A DNA stretch of 64,000 bases. Origin: Lophius americanus. Lineage: Eukaryota; Chordata; Actinopteri; Lophiiformes; Lophiidae. Below are positions 52,001 to 58,467 of the stretch, in pieces (within the stretch, counting starts at the first letter, position 1; each line of letters opens with the position of its first letter). The stretch lies in contig JBBDHG010000015.1 of the NCBI GenBank assembly GCA_037951165.1, positions 1,535,501 to 1,599,500 of the forward strand, read 5' to 3'. The position numbers and the translations under genes were made by a program. The notes below the pieces were generated by a model. The model saw nothing but the letters and a program-made list of their open reading frames with translations. It searched no databases and was not told the DNA's origin.

Positions 52001-55000
52001 AACGTCTCATACTCCGCCTCACCTACCTTCTCAGTGGAGGCATATCGTATGATGGCACTGACGAACAATCAATTTTAAACTGGACAACTGAAATTACTCC
52101 GAAGGTTAGACGGTTCATTGATATGTATGAGATGGTGATCACAAGCAGAAGATTATTTTTTCGTGGGGGAGAAAGGAAAAGTACAGCCTGTCATGGTATC
52201 ACAATGGGCCTTGACTAGACACACTTCCAATCTGAATGGAATGTTCCCTAACACACCACAGAATTTGGGTTCCTGAAAATTTTAAATTAAAAAAAAATTA
52301 TAATTATAATAATTCAATTACAAATTGAAAAAGTATTATTTCATTTTCTTCCAAGTTGATCACTGAAAATGGTAGCCTGATTCCTCCATCCATCCATCCA
52401 TCTATCCATCCATCCATCCATCCATCCATCCATCCATCCATTTTTTCCCGCTGATCTGGGGTGCACTGTTCCTCATGAAACTGAAGTTGGAGCTTTCTTT
52501 CAGAACCCTTGAGAAAACTTTCCCAGGAAGGCTGAGAAGTGTGATCCCCCTATAATTGGAATAAATCCTCCGGCCCACCTTTTTAAAAGTGGGACCGCCA
52601 TCCAAGTCTGCCACTCCACAGGCGCTGCACCTGTTTGCCACGCAATATTTGGTATTGATGCCTAACACATTTTCAGTGAATGTTGGACTCCGCCAAGGTT
52701 GTCCCTTGTCTCCGATTCTGTTCTTGATATTCATGGACAGGATCTCAAGGACCAGTCGAGGTGAAGAAAGTATCCGGTTTGGGGAGCTTAGAATTGCAAC
52801 CCTGCTGCTTGCAGATGATGTGGTCCTGTTACCAATCCAGCATGCACTGGATTGGTTTAAAGCTGAGTGTTAAGCTGCCGAAAGAAGAGTCAGATCCGCG
52901 GTCGTGTCCTAGACACTCAAGTGAATAGAAGAGCAGAGCAGTGGTGCCTGATCACCACTGATCAGTAGACTGGTGAGGCTGCAGGACAGACCTGCTAAAC
53001 CCAAACAAGTTTTTGGATGAACTTCCAACATATGGGGGAGGGAGAGGTCGGGGACATGGAATCCAAGTTGGCCATATTTAAGTCATCCATTTATTGGGTC
53101 AGCTGCTATCACCTGTGGCCGTAAGGTTATTGGTGCCTGTTGTAGCAGAAAGTTAAGAAGCTGTTGGTGGACACCAGTGTTGAAGGAAGCCGTTAAGCCG
53201 AAGAAGGACGCTTTTCGGACTTGGTTAGCCAAGGTTATTTCAGGTAGATGGAAACGAGTGACCTGATCCAATGGACGCGTTGCCCCTGTAGGCAAACGTA
53301 AAAAATCATTCAAAAGCAGTAACAGAAGCAACAGCATCTCTCGCTGTAAGCAGAGAAGTTGAATGTGCTAGAGCGTGCCCAGATTTCAAGTCTTACCCTG
53401 ATTTAAAACCTGTTATGTCAACATTAGATACCCAAAAAGTTGAAAAGTTCAGACAAACAAAATCTCACGACAAAGTTGTCTTCCGAATCTCGCCAGTTCA
53501 TTCCGACCACGTAAACAAAACTCCTAACGTTTCAGCCTAGTAGCCTTCATCACAGCGTAACCTTCTACTGACGCCATTATCACTAAAAGCTGAACAATGT
53601 AAAGCAAAACAGAAGTCTTCAAAAACCTTTGTATTGATTTACGTCTATCAGCATGAAGCGATCGTAGAATGTAACATAAAATCAGCTGTTGTCAAAAGAG
53701 TGAGCCGTTTTAAGTTCCCGGGCATCAATATAGCAGAGGACTTCACATGGAATGTACACACTGAAGAAATTGTGAAAAAGTCACATCAATGCCTGTTCCA
53801 CCTGACAAGATTTAAAATATTTGGCATGTGCCCCACAAGTCTCTGTGCCTTCTACAGAGGCATATACAGGATGCATATTTGCTGGCACTTCTCCCTAGTG
53901 CAGAACAATACAAAGGGTCACAAAGACTCAGATGATCAGCGGCTGTGATCTTACCTGAACACAGGACATTTAGGAGAATCGGTGCGTGGAAAAAGCACTC
54001 AGAATCATCAAGGACCCCAGCCACCCCATTAAAGATCTATTTCTACTGCTGCCCTTTTTCAGACAGTATCACAGCCTCATACCCTGGACCAGCAGGCTCA
54101 GGGACTTCTTCTTCCATCAGGCTTTTAAACACCATCTAAATTCTTTAGAATTTTGAATTCTTTAAGTGTTTTTTATTTTATGCTGCACTATTTTTGCCTC
54201 TTACTTAGTAATATTTATAACTCACACCCATTCGGAGGACTTTTTATGTACTTTATGACTGTTTATTATTGTACTGTTGAGCTGCTGCAGATCGAAGAGG
54301 AGGGCGAGAAACTTTTGCTACATGTAATTTTTGTTAAATGTGAATATAATCTGAGATGCAGCAATAAATTGAATCTGATTTGAATCTGATGTGGTATCAT
54401 TGAACCCAAGGCATCGATCACTATGGTGATGATGCCATTGCGTTCGTCTCTCTATCTCGGTCAGGAAGCTTGATGAAATCCGCAAGCGTCAGATGAAAAA
54501 TAGGTTTTGTGTCTTGTAAAGTGTGAAACTTTGAGACTAGAGAGAAGATCATCCCTGGAGATTCTGCTCAGATGTGTAATGGAACAAAATTCACAAACGG
54601 ATAGGTTCTTAAAACTTCTTCAGCTTGAGCCAAGCTTCATAGAATGTTATCTGGTCCTCTGAGAAGTGGGTTCAGCCTGTATCATGACAATCGACCTCTT
54701 AGATTCAGACATTTGAGAGTGGGTGGTGTTTAGCTTTATGTTGATACTATAAAACAATCTGCTGAGGAATATCATCCTCCACTTGAATAATAAAATAATC
54801 CAAAAAAGTTACCATCTTAAATCCAAACCATCAGTATAACTGCAGACACAGTGATGACCTGTCCCCCTTCTCTACTCCAGCTGAGTCCTTCGAGCCCTGC
54901 ACTCACCCAGGAACCCCCACCTATGGGATCCCCAGCTCTAGTAAGCTCCAGTTCCAGGCTGGAGAGACCCTCCACTACTCCTGCCTGACCGGCCATCAGC

Positions 55001-58000
55001 TGCTGGGGGAGCCTGTCCTCCACTGTGTCCTTGGACACCCATCCCAATGGAGTGGGCTGCCACCTGTCTGCAAAGGTAAGGAACTGCAGTTTTAGTGTCC
55101 AATGATTCCATAAAGGTACAGTCTGTAACATTTAGTGGCATGTAGCAGGGAAGTCCCAGATTGCAACTTGATTCTGTATAATTTTACTTGAGTAATGTTG
55201 TAAACGTTCAGCATCTAACAATACCGTTAAGCAAACTGGAAAAAATCTTAAAATAGTTCTAAATAAATATTCTGGGTTCATATTTTGCATTAGGGAAAAC
55301 ATTCTCTAGTGATGTCTTAAATCTTCCGTTATTTGCTGCCTCAAACCAAAGGCCCTGACAACTGAAAAAAACGAGCAGAGAGCTTATACAAATAATGGAT
55401 TTTCTTTACCTGACACTTTGAGGAAGGTTGTTCCAGCTTAAAAGATGAAATAACAAAAAGGATAGCCTTTCTCCTGAGGCGGCTGGTTGGGGGTGAAGGT
55501 GGAGACGGGCTTCTGTTAGGATGTATCAGACAAAAGTCCAGACGGAAAGAGACACCCGTTAGGAGACAGGAGAGGAGGAAGTGTGTTTGTTCTTTTGCTG
55601 AGGACTCACGTCTGTGCAATCATGGCGTTATATTCATCCATGGCGGGAAACTTTCTGCGATGTGTGATGTTTTTATTGTTTTATTTTAAAGAGCTATTTA
55701 CTTACGTCTTTAATTCACTAAGCCTTTTTTATTCCCACGCTTAACACTGCTGCTGTGTTTTCCTTAGCCCACCCAGCAGAGTATGATGGAAACAGAATAG
55801 ATGGTAAGGAAGCAGTCAAGTTCATTTCATCTGCCTCTGCATGAGTGAGGAAGAGTCAAGTCTCTTTTTAGGCTTTTTAAGATCTTATGACGACAATTAC
55901 AGTCAAACCTACTGATTGGTTTCTGAGAAGTTGAGTGATGAAAGGATGTCTCTCTCCTCTCTTCCTCCACCAGTGTCTTCATCAGACCTAAGAATAGAGG
56001 GGACGCAAGTAGCATTCGATGTCGTCATGCCAGTCGTCCTCCTCCTCATCCTCATCATCGGGATCTACCTCTACTTCTCAAAGTACGTTTGACTGACCAG
56101 TGAAGAAGAAAAAAATGTTGTCATAGGAAGGGAACGCCATCAGTTTTATGTTTGCTGTGTTCTTTGTGCTCAGGATTCAGAAGAAGCCACTTCGTCTCTC
56201 CTCATCCTCCAACGTACCGTATGAGAACATCAGCGGGGAGTCTACGTTTGACAACTCCGTTTGTGACACAACGGTGAGACTTCAAACGTCAGGCAGTGAA
56301 GAGGTTCATGTACATTTGCATAAATCTGTTTCAACTGTGACCTGCTTTAGTTCAAATGTGAAATAGAAACATTTTTGGTTGCAGGTGTGCTTCTATGCAG
56401 CAGAAGGAGAAGTTAATCTATTTCAATCATTGCAATATTTTAGTATTTATACTTGAAACGTCGTTTATTCATTTCACCTTGTCTTACATTGTGTGGAAAT
56501 TAATAAAATAAATATAATGCACATTTGGATACATTATTTGTTGAATAAATCTCTCTCCTCTTTACCATGCTGGCGATCCTGAAGAACAACGAGGTGAGTT
56601 TGTCACTTTCCCAATGCTGAAACATGAAAACACATTTAAAGTCACCTAGGCTGCAAGTTAAAGGACCAATTCACCTAAAAATCAAAGTTGAATAAGTCAT
56701 TTGCAGGATTTTGAAAAGTCAATAGAAGTTTCTGTATCCACAAAAAAACATGTGGCGCTTCATAGTTTAATGGCATCACAGCGTTTCCTAAATATCTGGA
56801 GATGAGGACTTGTTTTCGAAAACAACGTAAATACAAAATTAAAAACATGAAATAGTTTATTACAGACAGAGAAAAAAGTTGCCAGAAAACCTGAACTGAT
56901 GATCGGAAATGTGCGAACTGCTTCAGCTCATGCACCGACTGAGGCATTTGGAGACATGTGTTGTTCCATATGAGCTGTGTAGAGTATTTATTTGTGTTTT
57001 ATTGTGCTTTTAAACATGAATGAGGTGATTCGCTGTGGCGAACCTTTATGGAGTGGAAAGATGAAGATGTTTTAAAACAAGACCCCCGGCCCATGCAACA
57101 TGATTTCTGGAGTGAATCTTTAGAATAAATTTAGCTTTAAAACTTGTTTACTGTCAATCAATCTGACGGGAGGTGTTGACTGAATTAGCATTTATGGTTG
57201 AATTGTTTCAGGTTTTGGTGGATTTCAGAGAGAAAGAATCTGGTATTTTTCCTGTTTTACAGTTTTCAGCTGGCCTACAAGTTGCATTTGTGGATCCAAA
57301 CCAACAATGAATGCAACTTAGTACTAATAAGTTTTGTGTGTGATTAGCATCATATATGATTTTTCCTTATTTGAGATAGAGCTCCAGTTTATATTGCACA
57401 TGATAGAAAATTGAGGAGCGAGGTGGATAGCAGCAGTTTTTGTGTTTCGAGTGTAGACGGCCTCGGGAAAGAAGCTGATTCTGAATCTGGAGATGTGTGT
57501 TTCGGCCGGTATGTAACACCTGCCAGGAGTCAACACCTCAAACGTGTGGTGAAAGGGTGAGTCGAGTGTTAGATGATGTTTGAGGCTCTGCTGAAGTAGC
57601 GGGAGGTGATTATGCCTTCCACGGAGGCGGAGTGGTCGGCAATATTTTTTCTGCCGGGTTTTTTCTGTTTTGATTTTTATCCTTTTTTTTTTTCTTTTCC
57701 AAACGTGTTACTCTTTACAATTAATATTCCATAGTGGACAATCGTGTTTTCTAAAATCAGGTAGCTAGCCAAAACTACAGTGGAGTATTAAGACCAGGCA
57801 CAAGAAAAGTCATTTTTCAATGTGAAAAAAAAGTCGAAGTGGTGAGAATAAAGTCGAACCGCATGAGAGGAAGATTTATTTTTCTTCGTTTTGTATTTCT
57901 TTGCATCTGTCAGTGTTCAGTCGCTCCAGACATCCTCACATTCGCCCAATGAATGTGATGAAGTAGTTTTCTATTACTTTAGGGTTTTTGCTTGTACTGT

Positions 58001-58467
58001 AGGCCTAAATCCACCCAAAGTAGCAACTAAAACCATCAATACATGATGGTTTTTGTTGCTACTCGTCATACGAAATCATATTTCAACTTTATTCTCGAAA
58101 TGCAGAATACAAAAAAATATCTTTCTCCTCAGATTTCATTCCACTTTCTCTGCCTTCTCAACTTTCTCAAAATGAAATATGAGAAACAGAGCTTCAGACT
58201 CAGTCTCTCAAATTCCCAGCTTAAGTTTGGAGCATGTCAAAAATGTTTCCGTGCAGGGAACTCGCTCGGACTCAAGGCATTTAAGCTTTTCTGATGGCTT
58301 CATTGCTGACAGCTGTCCCAGCGCAAACCCCTTTTTTCAAGATGGTTAACTGGGTTCTGTAGGTCAGGTATTTTGGGATGATAGAAAGTGTTTAAAATCA
58401 AAATCCCCCTGTGCTAACATGCGGATTTCCTCCACAGGAATCGAGAGAATACGAGGTTTCAATCTAA
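21478..58467 (+). CDS. sez6: SEZ6-family CUB/Sushi transmembrane protein, 3' portion (13 exons)
   Basis: Exons: 21478-21663, 24635-24803, 27662-27828, 31492-31686, 33347-33485, 48478-48674, 50373-50567, 50941-51132, 54881-55075, 55768-55803, 55974-56082, 56174-56273, 58438-58467. Joined, they give one open frame of 636 residues plus stop. Order: Sushi1 (1-62), CUB2 (63-175), Sushi2 (176-239), CUB3 (240-352), Sushi3 (353-416), Sushi4 (417-480), Sushi5 (481-546), juxtamembrane linker, transmembrane segment (about 574-592), 43-residue cytoplasmic tail. That is the C-terminal architecture of SEZ6, SEZ6L and SEZ6L2, neuronal type I membrane proteins; mammalian SEZ6 is a BACE1 substrate that affects dendrite branching. 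Words such as LTCHWLLEAPEG, HCYEPFVKYGN, VCSGEITDSAG and VPRNDTCPELPEI resemble SEZ6 most, from memory. Signal peptide, N-terminal region and CUB1 are absent from the window. The sez6a/sez6b copy cannot be decided here. The family call is very secure; the paralogue is less so. Confidence 0.93.
21664..24634 (+). other. sez6 intron (2,971 bp)
   Basis: Contains a (GT)n tract at about 22500-22568 and a small perfect hairpin at 22892-22917. No gene or clear mobile element otherwise; AT-rich. Confidence 0.7.
22500..22568. repeat. (GT)n microsatellite
   Basis: GT dinucleotides with ttt interruptions, in the intron between Sushi1 and CUB2. Confidence 0.9.
24635..24803 (+). CDS. sez6: sez6 exon: CUB domain 2, first half
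   Basis: A 169-bp exon with acceptor ctctcag and donor CG|gtaagc (phase 1 in, phase 2 out). It encodes SCGGLMRNVTVGRLVSPGFP and NNLTCHWLLEAPEGQKLHVH, a typical CUB start with two cysteines and sequons NVT, NYS and NLT. It ends in the acidic EDDDR loop. The arginine codon is split and completed by the next exon. Confidence 0.93.
24868..25200. mobile_element. Possible MITE (non-autonomous DNA transposon)
   Basis: Contains ccttattaaggatttag, gccaaatagtgagcccac and ttcataaaaattaactaatg, and ends with gaaattgtacc. Words are shared with 44158-44660 (ccaaataatgagctcac, tgttataacttgtttataat, ggtaccacttcacaataa). Similar AT-rich TTAATAA-type elements are common in fish. Ends are not precisely defined. 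Confidence 0.4.
25395..25765 (-). mobile_element. LINE reverse-transcriptase fragment, antisense
   Basis: The minus frames give LLKHLDSPGAHTRILFVECS followed by SAFNT, equivalent to the conserved LDxPGxYxRILFVDFSSAFNT of fish LINE reverse transcriptases, and an upstream AVKSLEKLL-like piece. Broken by frameshifts. Confidence 0.75.
25800..26830. other. Intronic sequence, no feature seen
   Basis: Part of the intron between the two CUB2 exons. No recognisable repeat or coding sequence. Confidence 0.4.
26865..27015 (+). repeat. Dispersed repeat family A, copy 3 (tail part)
   Basis: Contains ccccttagtgttggaaatatg, agttcttcctcgcactaag, gtgatccatgaatttat and aacatgaaagatctgcgg, in the order of the family A tail. 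Confidence 0.65.
27662..27828 (+). CDS. sez6: sez6 exon: CUB domain 2, second half
   Basis: A 167-bp exon with acceptor catctag and donor G|gtaagc (phase 2 in, phase 1 out). It encodes LLIKNGHTIDAAALYDSFEV and EYLPNEGLLS, then the FAIRYQ strand that closes a CUB fold. It has no cysteine, as I recall for the same half in mammalian SEZ6. Confidence 0.92.
28120..28645 (-). mobile_element. Antisense 3' region of a fish LINE with (ATGG)n tail
   Basis: Starts catccatccattttcttctg and continues gaaggagcagcagctcatct, cacctcctcaccttacctct and cagacactacccagagttcc, ending tttagagctttgcc. This is a diverged copy of a very common teleost LINE segment. The catccatcc start corresponds to the (ATGG)n 3' tail on the minus strand. 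Confidence 0.75.
28800..31490. other. Intronic sequence, no feature seen
   Basis: Rest of the intron between CUB2 and Sushi2. Short ORFs only; no recognised mobile element. Confidence 0.4.
31492..31686 (+). CDS. sez6: sez6 exon: Sushi domain 2
   Basis: A 195-bp exon, phase 1-1, with acceptor ttttatag. It encodes GHCYEPFVKYGNLTSS, EFSCDPGYTLEQGS and QWNETEPACR, with four CCP cysteines and sequons NLT and NET. The donor is G|gtctgt, weaker than the other donors of this gene. It is placed there because it keeps phase and joins to VCSGEITD as in the family. Confidence 0.92.
32445..32710 (+). mobile_element. LINE reverse-transcriptase fragment (family B, copy 3)
   Basis: Contains ccatgggtaatgcctcctcc, ttgacctgtggtattcccca and aggctccatccttggcccct, a decayed TCG(V)PQGSILGPLL motif. 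Downstream ttaaccaaacagttgagcag matches tcaaccaaacagtgtgcatg near 63832. Confidence 0.7.
32875..33060 (+). repeat. Common teleost interspersed repeat, sense copy
   Basis: Contains agcttcctcctaaagtccaa, aacatgcagattaggttaac, tggtgactttaaattggcc and agctaggatagagtctagcc, a familiar fish repeat end. Confidence 0.7.
33347..33485 (+). CDS. sez6: sez6 exon: CUB domain 3, first half
   Basis: A 139-bp exon with acceptor tttcag and donor GT|gtacgt (phase 1 in, phase 2 out). It encodes VCSGEITDSAGLVLSPNWPE, then DCIWGIHVEEDKRIMLDIQ. The exon end was chosen so that the split valine codon restores the frame across the following 15-kb intron. Confidence 0.92.
34034..34072. repeat. (CT)n microsatellite
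   Basis: About 19 uninterrupted CT units in the 15-kb intron within CUB3. Confidence 0.95.
34080..35680. other. Intronic sequence, mostly unrecognised
   Basis: The stretch 34150-34450 is rich in AATTA/TAATTA words and looks like candidate regulatory sequence. 34640-35050 has short ORFs without family match. Confidence 0.35.
35690..35830 (-). repeat. Common teleost interspersed repeat, antisense fragment
   Basis: Contains tattcatccattttctataa, ctggagtctatcctatctga and atcacagggtcaacacataa, the antisense of the repeat at 32875-33060. Confidence 0.6.
36120..36490 (+). repeat. Dispersed repeat family A, copy 4
   Basis: Contains tttttcataaaaaaataaaa, attccccctagtacagag, tctcctcgagtcgattcatc, caccaaatttggagtaaatc and cagtccagttcttcctccc, in the same order as copy 1. 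It includes one tandem unit plus the tail. Confidence 0.7.
36890..38030 (+). mobile_element. Degenerate Tc1/mariner transposon
   Basis: The left part has repeated attattggcacccc words typical of this fish element. The transposase relic follows: ACC-type start near 37240 (RDHSNDVRRKVVELHKSGKL in frame), IIKKFKETRKTNKSAL, TARELQRSVESWRQKVSLTT, then gtgaagtgtggtggtggatc and ccttccagcaggacaatgat, the DDE-core DNA signature. Many stops and frameshifts. No right inverted repeat was seen. Confidence 0.85.
38965..39130. mobile_element. Possible non-autonomous DNA transposon end
   Basis: ttaaaggaatagttcgccta resembles the TTAAAGGGATAGTTCACCC start of common fish non-autonomous elements with TTAA targets. 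A similar start is at 56659 (ttaaaggaccaattcaccta). Confidence 0.45.
39360..39790 (+). mobile_element. Possible LTR-like sequence
   Basis: ctgttgaaaataaaaagccc followed by gttctctgcttcagaatcgg and ctgtttcgtcaccaacc resembles an LTR poly(A)/U5 region. There is no internal retroviral coding sequence nearby. Weak. Confidence 0.25.
40495..40625 (-). repeat. Common teleost interspersed repeat, antisense fragment
   Basis: Contains atcaatccatccgtctgttt, ctgtcccagccgacactggg and ggggtttcaccctagtcaag, the antisense of the repeat at 32875-33060. Confidence 0.6.
40630..42180. other. Intronic sequence, no gene seen
   Basis: Includes a short GTGTG/GGGT-rich tract at about 41336-41392. Otherwise unrecognised. 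Confidence 0.4.
42185..42565 (-). mobile_element. LINE 3' end with C-terminal coding relic, antisense
   Basis: On the minus strand the frame DFKIILFVCKTFNGLRPECI, then PDLLVNYEASWRLRSS (42420-42545), matches the conserved (I)xFKILxLxxKxLxGLxPxYLxDLL...SRxLRSS end of L2-like LINE ORFs. It is followed by a 3' UTR with tatataaataaaattgcc. Confidence 0.75.
42570..44150. other. Intronic sequence, no gene seen
   Basis: Part of the CUB3 intron; AT-rich with no recognised repeat. Confidence 0.4.
44158..44660. mobile_element. Possible MITE, second copy
   Basis: Begins ggtaccacttcacaataata and shares ccaaataatgagctcac and the ttataa/ttaatgacta blocks with 24868-25200. Diverged; boundaries uncertain. 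Confidence 0.4.
45195..45250 (-). repeat. Dispersed repeat family A, copy 5 (short, antisense)
   Basis: ctgatttagtccaaatttgg followed by tgcttgtaaatcgactcgag is the reverse complement of the conserved ctcgag...caaatttggactaaatcag block. Confidence 0.65.
45251..45425 (-). repeat. Fish LINE-associated repeat, antisense
   Basis: cagtggtcgccacagcagat, ttttacgtcggatgcccttc, cgacgcaatcttccccattg and atccgggcttgagaccggca form a well-known teleost repeat end. It abuts the short family A copy. Confidence 0.7.
46930..47660 (-). mobile_element. LINE 3' fragment, antisense
   Basis: Minus-strand pieces in order: EKAQQRLYFLRKLMKA (near 47580-47630), RGTIESTLTSCIAV(C)CGSCS (near 47500-47560), a LLGLLPSGK-like piece and SSRLTGSFIHQAVRKLN (near 47290-47380). 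This is the end of the reverse-transcriptase ORF in a common fish LINE. Frameshifted. Confidence 0.8.
47770..48440. other. Intronic sequence, no feature seen
   Basis: End of the CUB3 intron. AT-rich left part; no recognised repeat. Confidence 0.4.
48478..48674 (+). CDS. sez6: sez6 exon: CUB domain 3, second half
   Basis: A 197-bp exon with acceptor gtttcag and donor G|gtaagt (phase 2 in, phase 1 out). It encodes LNIGKNDLVTFYDGDDLTAR, then VLGQYGG and DVTIQFQSDPATNVYG, ending IVHFF. It is separated from the first half of the same domain by 14,992 bp, the longest intron visible. Confidence 0.93.
49395..49740 (+). mobile_element. tRNA-like SINE / composite teleost repeat
   Basis: Contains a B-box-like ggtttaaatcc, gtcggcttcctcccacagtc, tctctttgagcaagatagtg, ccttgcgtggcagcctctgt and gtgtgaatgggtgaatgctg, a common fish SINE body. 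It ends with aaagcacgttgagtag. Confidence 0.7.
50373..50567 (+). CDS. sez6: sez6 exon: Sushi domain 3
   Basis: A 195-bp exon, phase 1-1, with acceptor cctgcag and donor G|gtgagt. It encodes VPRNDTCPELPEITNGWKS, VVTYQCYPGYQVVG and LMCQWDLTWSGDIPSCER, with four CCP cysteines and an NDT sequon. The split glutamate joins it to HFF of CUB3, giving the conserved HFFEVPRNDTC. Confidence 0.94.
50941..51132 (+). CDS. sez6: sez6 exon: Sushi domain 4
   Basis: A 192-bp exon, phase 1-1, with acceptor ccttcag and donor C|gtatgt, only 373 bp after the previous exon. It encodes SCTDPGNLEHSRRVLSGPHF, TIQYICNKGFVLSGNSLLTC and KWNQRLPRCL. All four CCP cysteines are present. Confidence 0.93.
51200..51420. mobile_element. 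Two oppositely oriented SINE fragments
   Basis: The plus strand at about 51222-51290 has gttggtggtttgatccac (B-box-like) and cttcctccaccccagcagac. The minus strand at 51387-51416 has tggctgtagctcaatgagta followed by gagcggtcaa, an A-box region. They read as head and body pieces of the same SINE type facing each other. Confidence 0.6.
51430..52370. other. Intronic sequence, no feature seen
   Basis: Part of the intron between Sushi4 and Sushi5. Short ORFs only. Confidence 0.4.
52383..52440. repeat. (CATC)n microsatellite
   Basis: Near-perfect catc array. It is adjacent to ttttttcccgctgatctggg, the antisense LINE 3' end, so it is probably an expanded LINE tail. Confidence 0.9.
52440..53340. 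mobile_element. Scrambled LINE: inverted RT part, sense RT part, sense linker
   Basis: Minus strand 52470-52590 encodes FKKVGRRIYSNYRGITLLSL and PGKVFSRVL. Plus strand from about 52680 encodes VGLRQGCPLSPILFLIFMDR, ISRTSRGEESIRFGELRIAT and LLLADDVVLL. Plus strand 52920-53340 carries sequence like the endonuclease-to-RT linker (gtggacaccagtgttgaagg, aagccgttaagccgaagaag). All three look like one LINE type, out of order. Confidence 0.82.
53640..54385 (+). mobile_element. LINE 3' fragment
   Basis: Plus frames: RVSRFKFPGINIAEDFTWNV, HTEEIVKKSHQCLFHLTRFK and FGMCPTSLCAFYRGIYRM, equivalent to the SxFKFLGxxISEDLxW...IVKKxxQRLxFLRxLxKFG region of a fish LINE. Then a 3' UTR ends in aataaattgaatctgatttgaatctgatg, a short tandem tail. 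Confidence 0.82.
54881..55075 (+). CDS. sez6: sez6 exon: Sushi domain 5
   Basis: A 195-bp exon, phase 1-1, with acceptor tactccag and donor G|gtaagg. It encodes ESFEPCTHPGTPTYGIPSSS, LHYSCLTGHQLLGEPVLHC and PSQWSGLPPVCK. This is the last extracellular module before the membrane. Confidence 0.92.
55768..55803 (+). CDS. sez6: sez6 exon: juxtamembrane linker (36 nt)
   Basis: A 36-nt exon, phase 1-1, with acceptor tccttag and donor G|gtaagg. It encodes HPAEYDGNRID. The region links Sushi5 to the membrane, where sheddase cleavage is expected in this family. Its small size and symmetrical phase would allow skipping without a frameshift. Confidence 0.82.
55974..56082 (+). CDS. sez6: sez6 exon: transmembrane segment
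   Basis: A 109-bp exon with acceptor ccaccag and donor AA|gtacgt (phase 1 in, phase 2 out). It encodes SSSDLRIEGTQVAFDVVMP followed by a hydrophobic run (VVLLLILIIGIYLYF) and a basic stop-transfer start (SK). This marks a type I membrane protein. Confidence 0.92.
56174..56273 (+). CDS. sez6: sez6 exon: cytoplasmic tail
   Basis: A 100-bp exon after a 91-bp intron, with acceptor gctcag and donor ACG|gtgaga (phase 2 in, phase 0 out). It encodes IQKKPLRLSSSSNVPYENIS then GESTFDNSVCDTT. Family tails carry an FDNPxYE-type motif at this point; here it reads FDNSVCD, so both the proline and the tyrosine are replaced. Confidence 0.9.
56585..56593 (+). CDS. sez6: candidate 9-nt alternative microexon of sez6 (NNE)
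   Basis: The nine bases encode Asn-Asn-Glu in phase 0-0, matching the neighbouring exons. They are preceded by a pyrimidine-rich run (ctctctcctctttacc), a tgc trinucleotide and an AG. They are followed directly by GAG|gtgagt, a near-perfect donor. The annotated tail is already complete without it (CDTT then ESREYEVSI aligns with family tails). If used, it would be an optional insert. Read through instead of spliced, the frame would end soon after as VSLSLSQC. Inference only. Confidence 0.35.
56659..56990. mobile_element. Possible non-autonomous DNA transposon
   Basis: ttaaaggaccaattcaccta, followed by aaaatcaaagttgaataagt, resembles the conserved start of TTAA-target non-autonomous elements of fish. 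The right end is not identified. Confidence 0.4.
57310..57640 (-). mobile_element. LINE 3' coding fragment, antisense
   Basis: The minus frame LTPGRCYIPAETHISRFRIS followed by FFPEAVYTRNTKTA corresponds to LLPSGRRYRxxExRTSRxRxSFFPxAVxxLN of fish LINEs. The rest is decayed. Confidence 0.75.
58438..58467 (+). CDS. sez6: sez6 terminal coding exon (ESREYEVSI, stop)
   Basis: The acceptor ctccacag is followed in phase 0 by nine codons, ESREYEVSI, and TAA at 58465-58467. The ending matches the conserved C-terminus of SEZ6L and SEZ6L2 (from memory ...TREYEVSI). That match fixes the end of the gene despite the exon's 30-nt coding length. Confidence 0.92.
   Translation, partial: ESREYEVSI

Larger units (their letters stand above)
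56274..58437 (+). other. Last sez6 intron
   Basis: Contains the candidate microexon at 56585, a possible non-autonomous DNA element starting at 56659 and an antisense LINE fragment at 57310-57640. Otherwise unrecognised. Confidence 0.7.
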
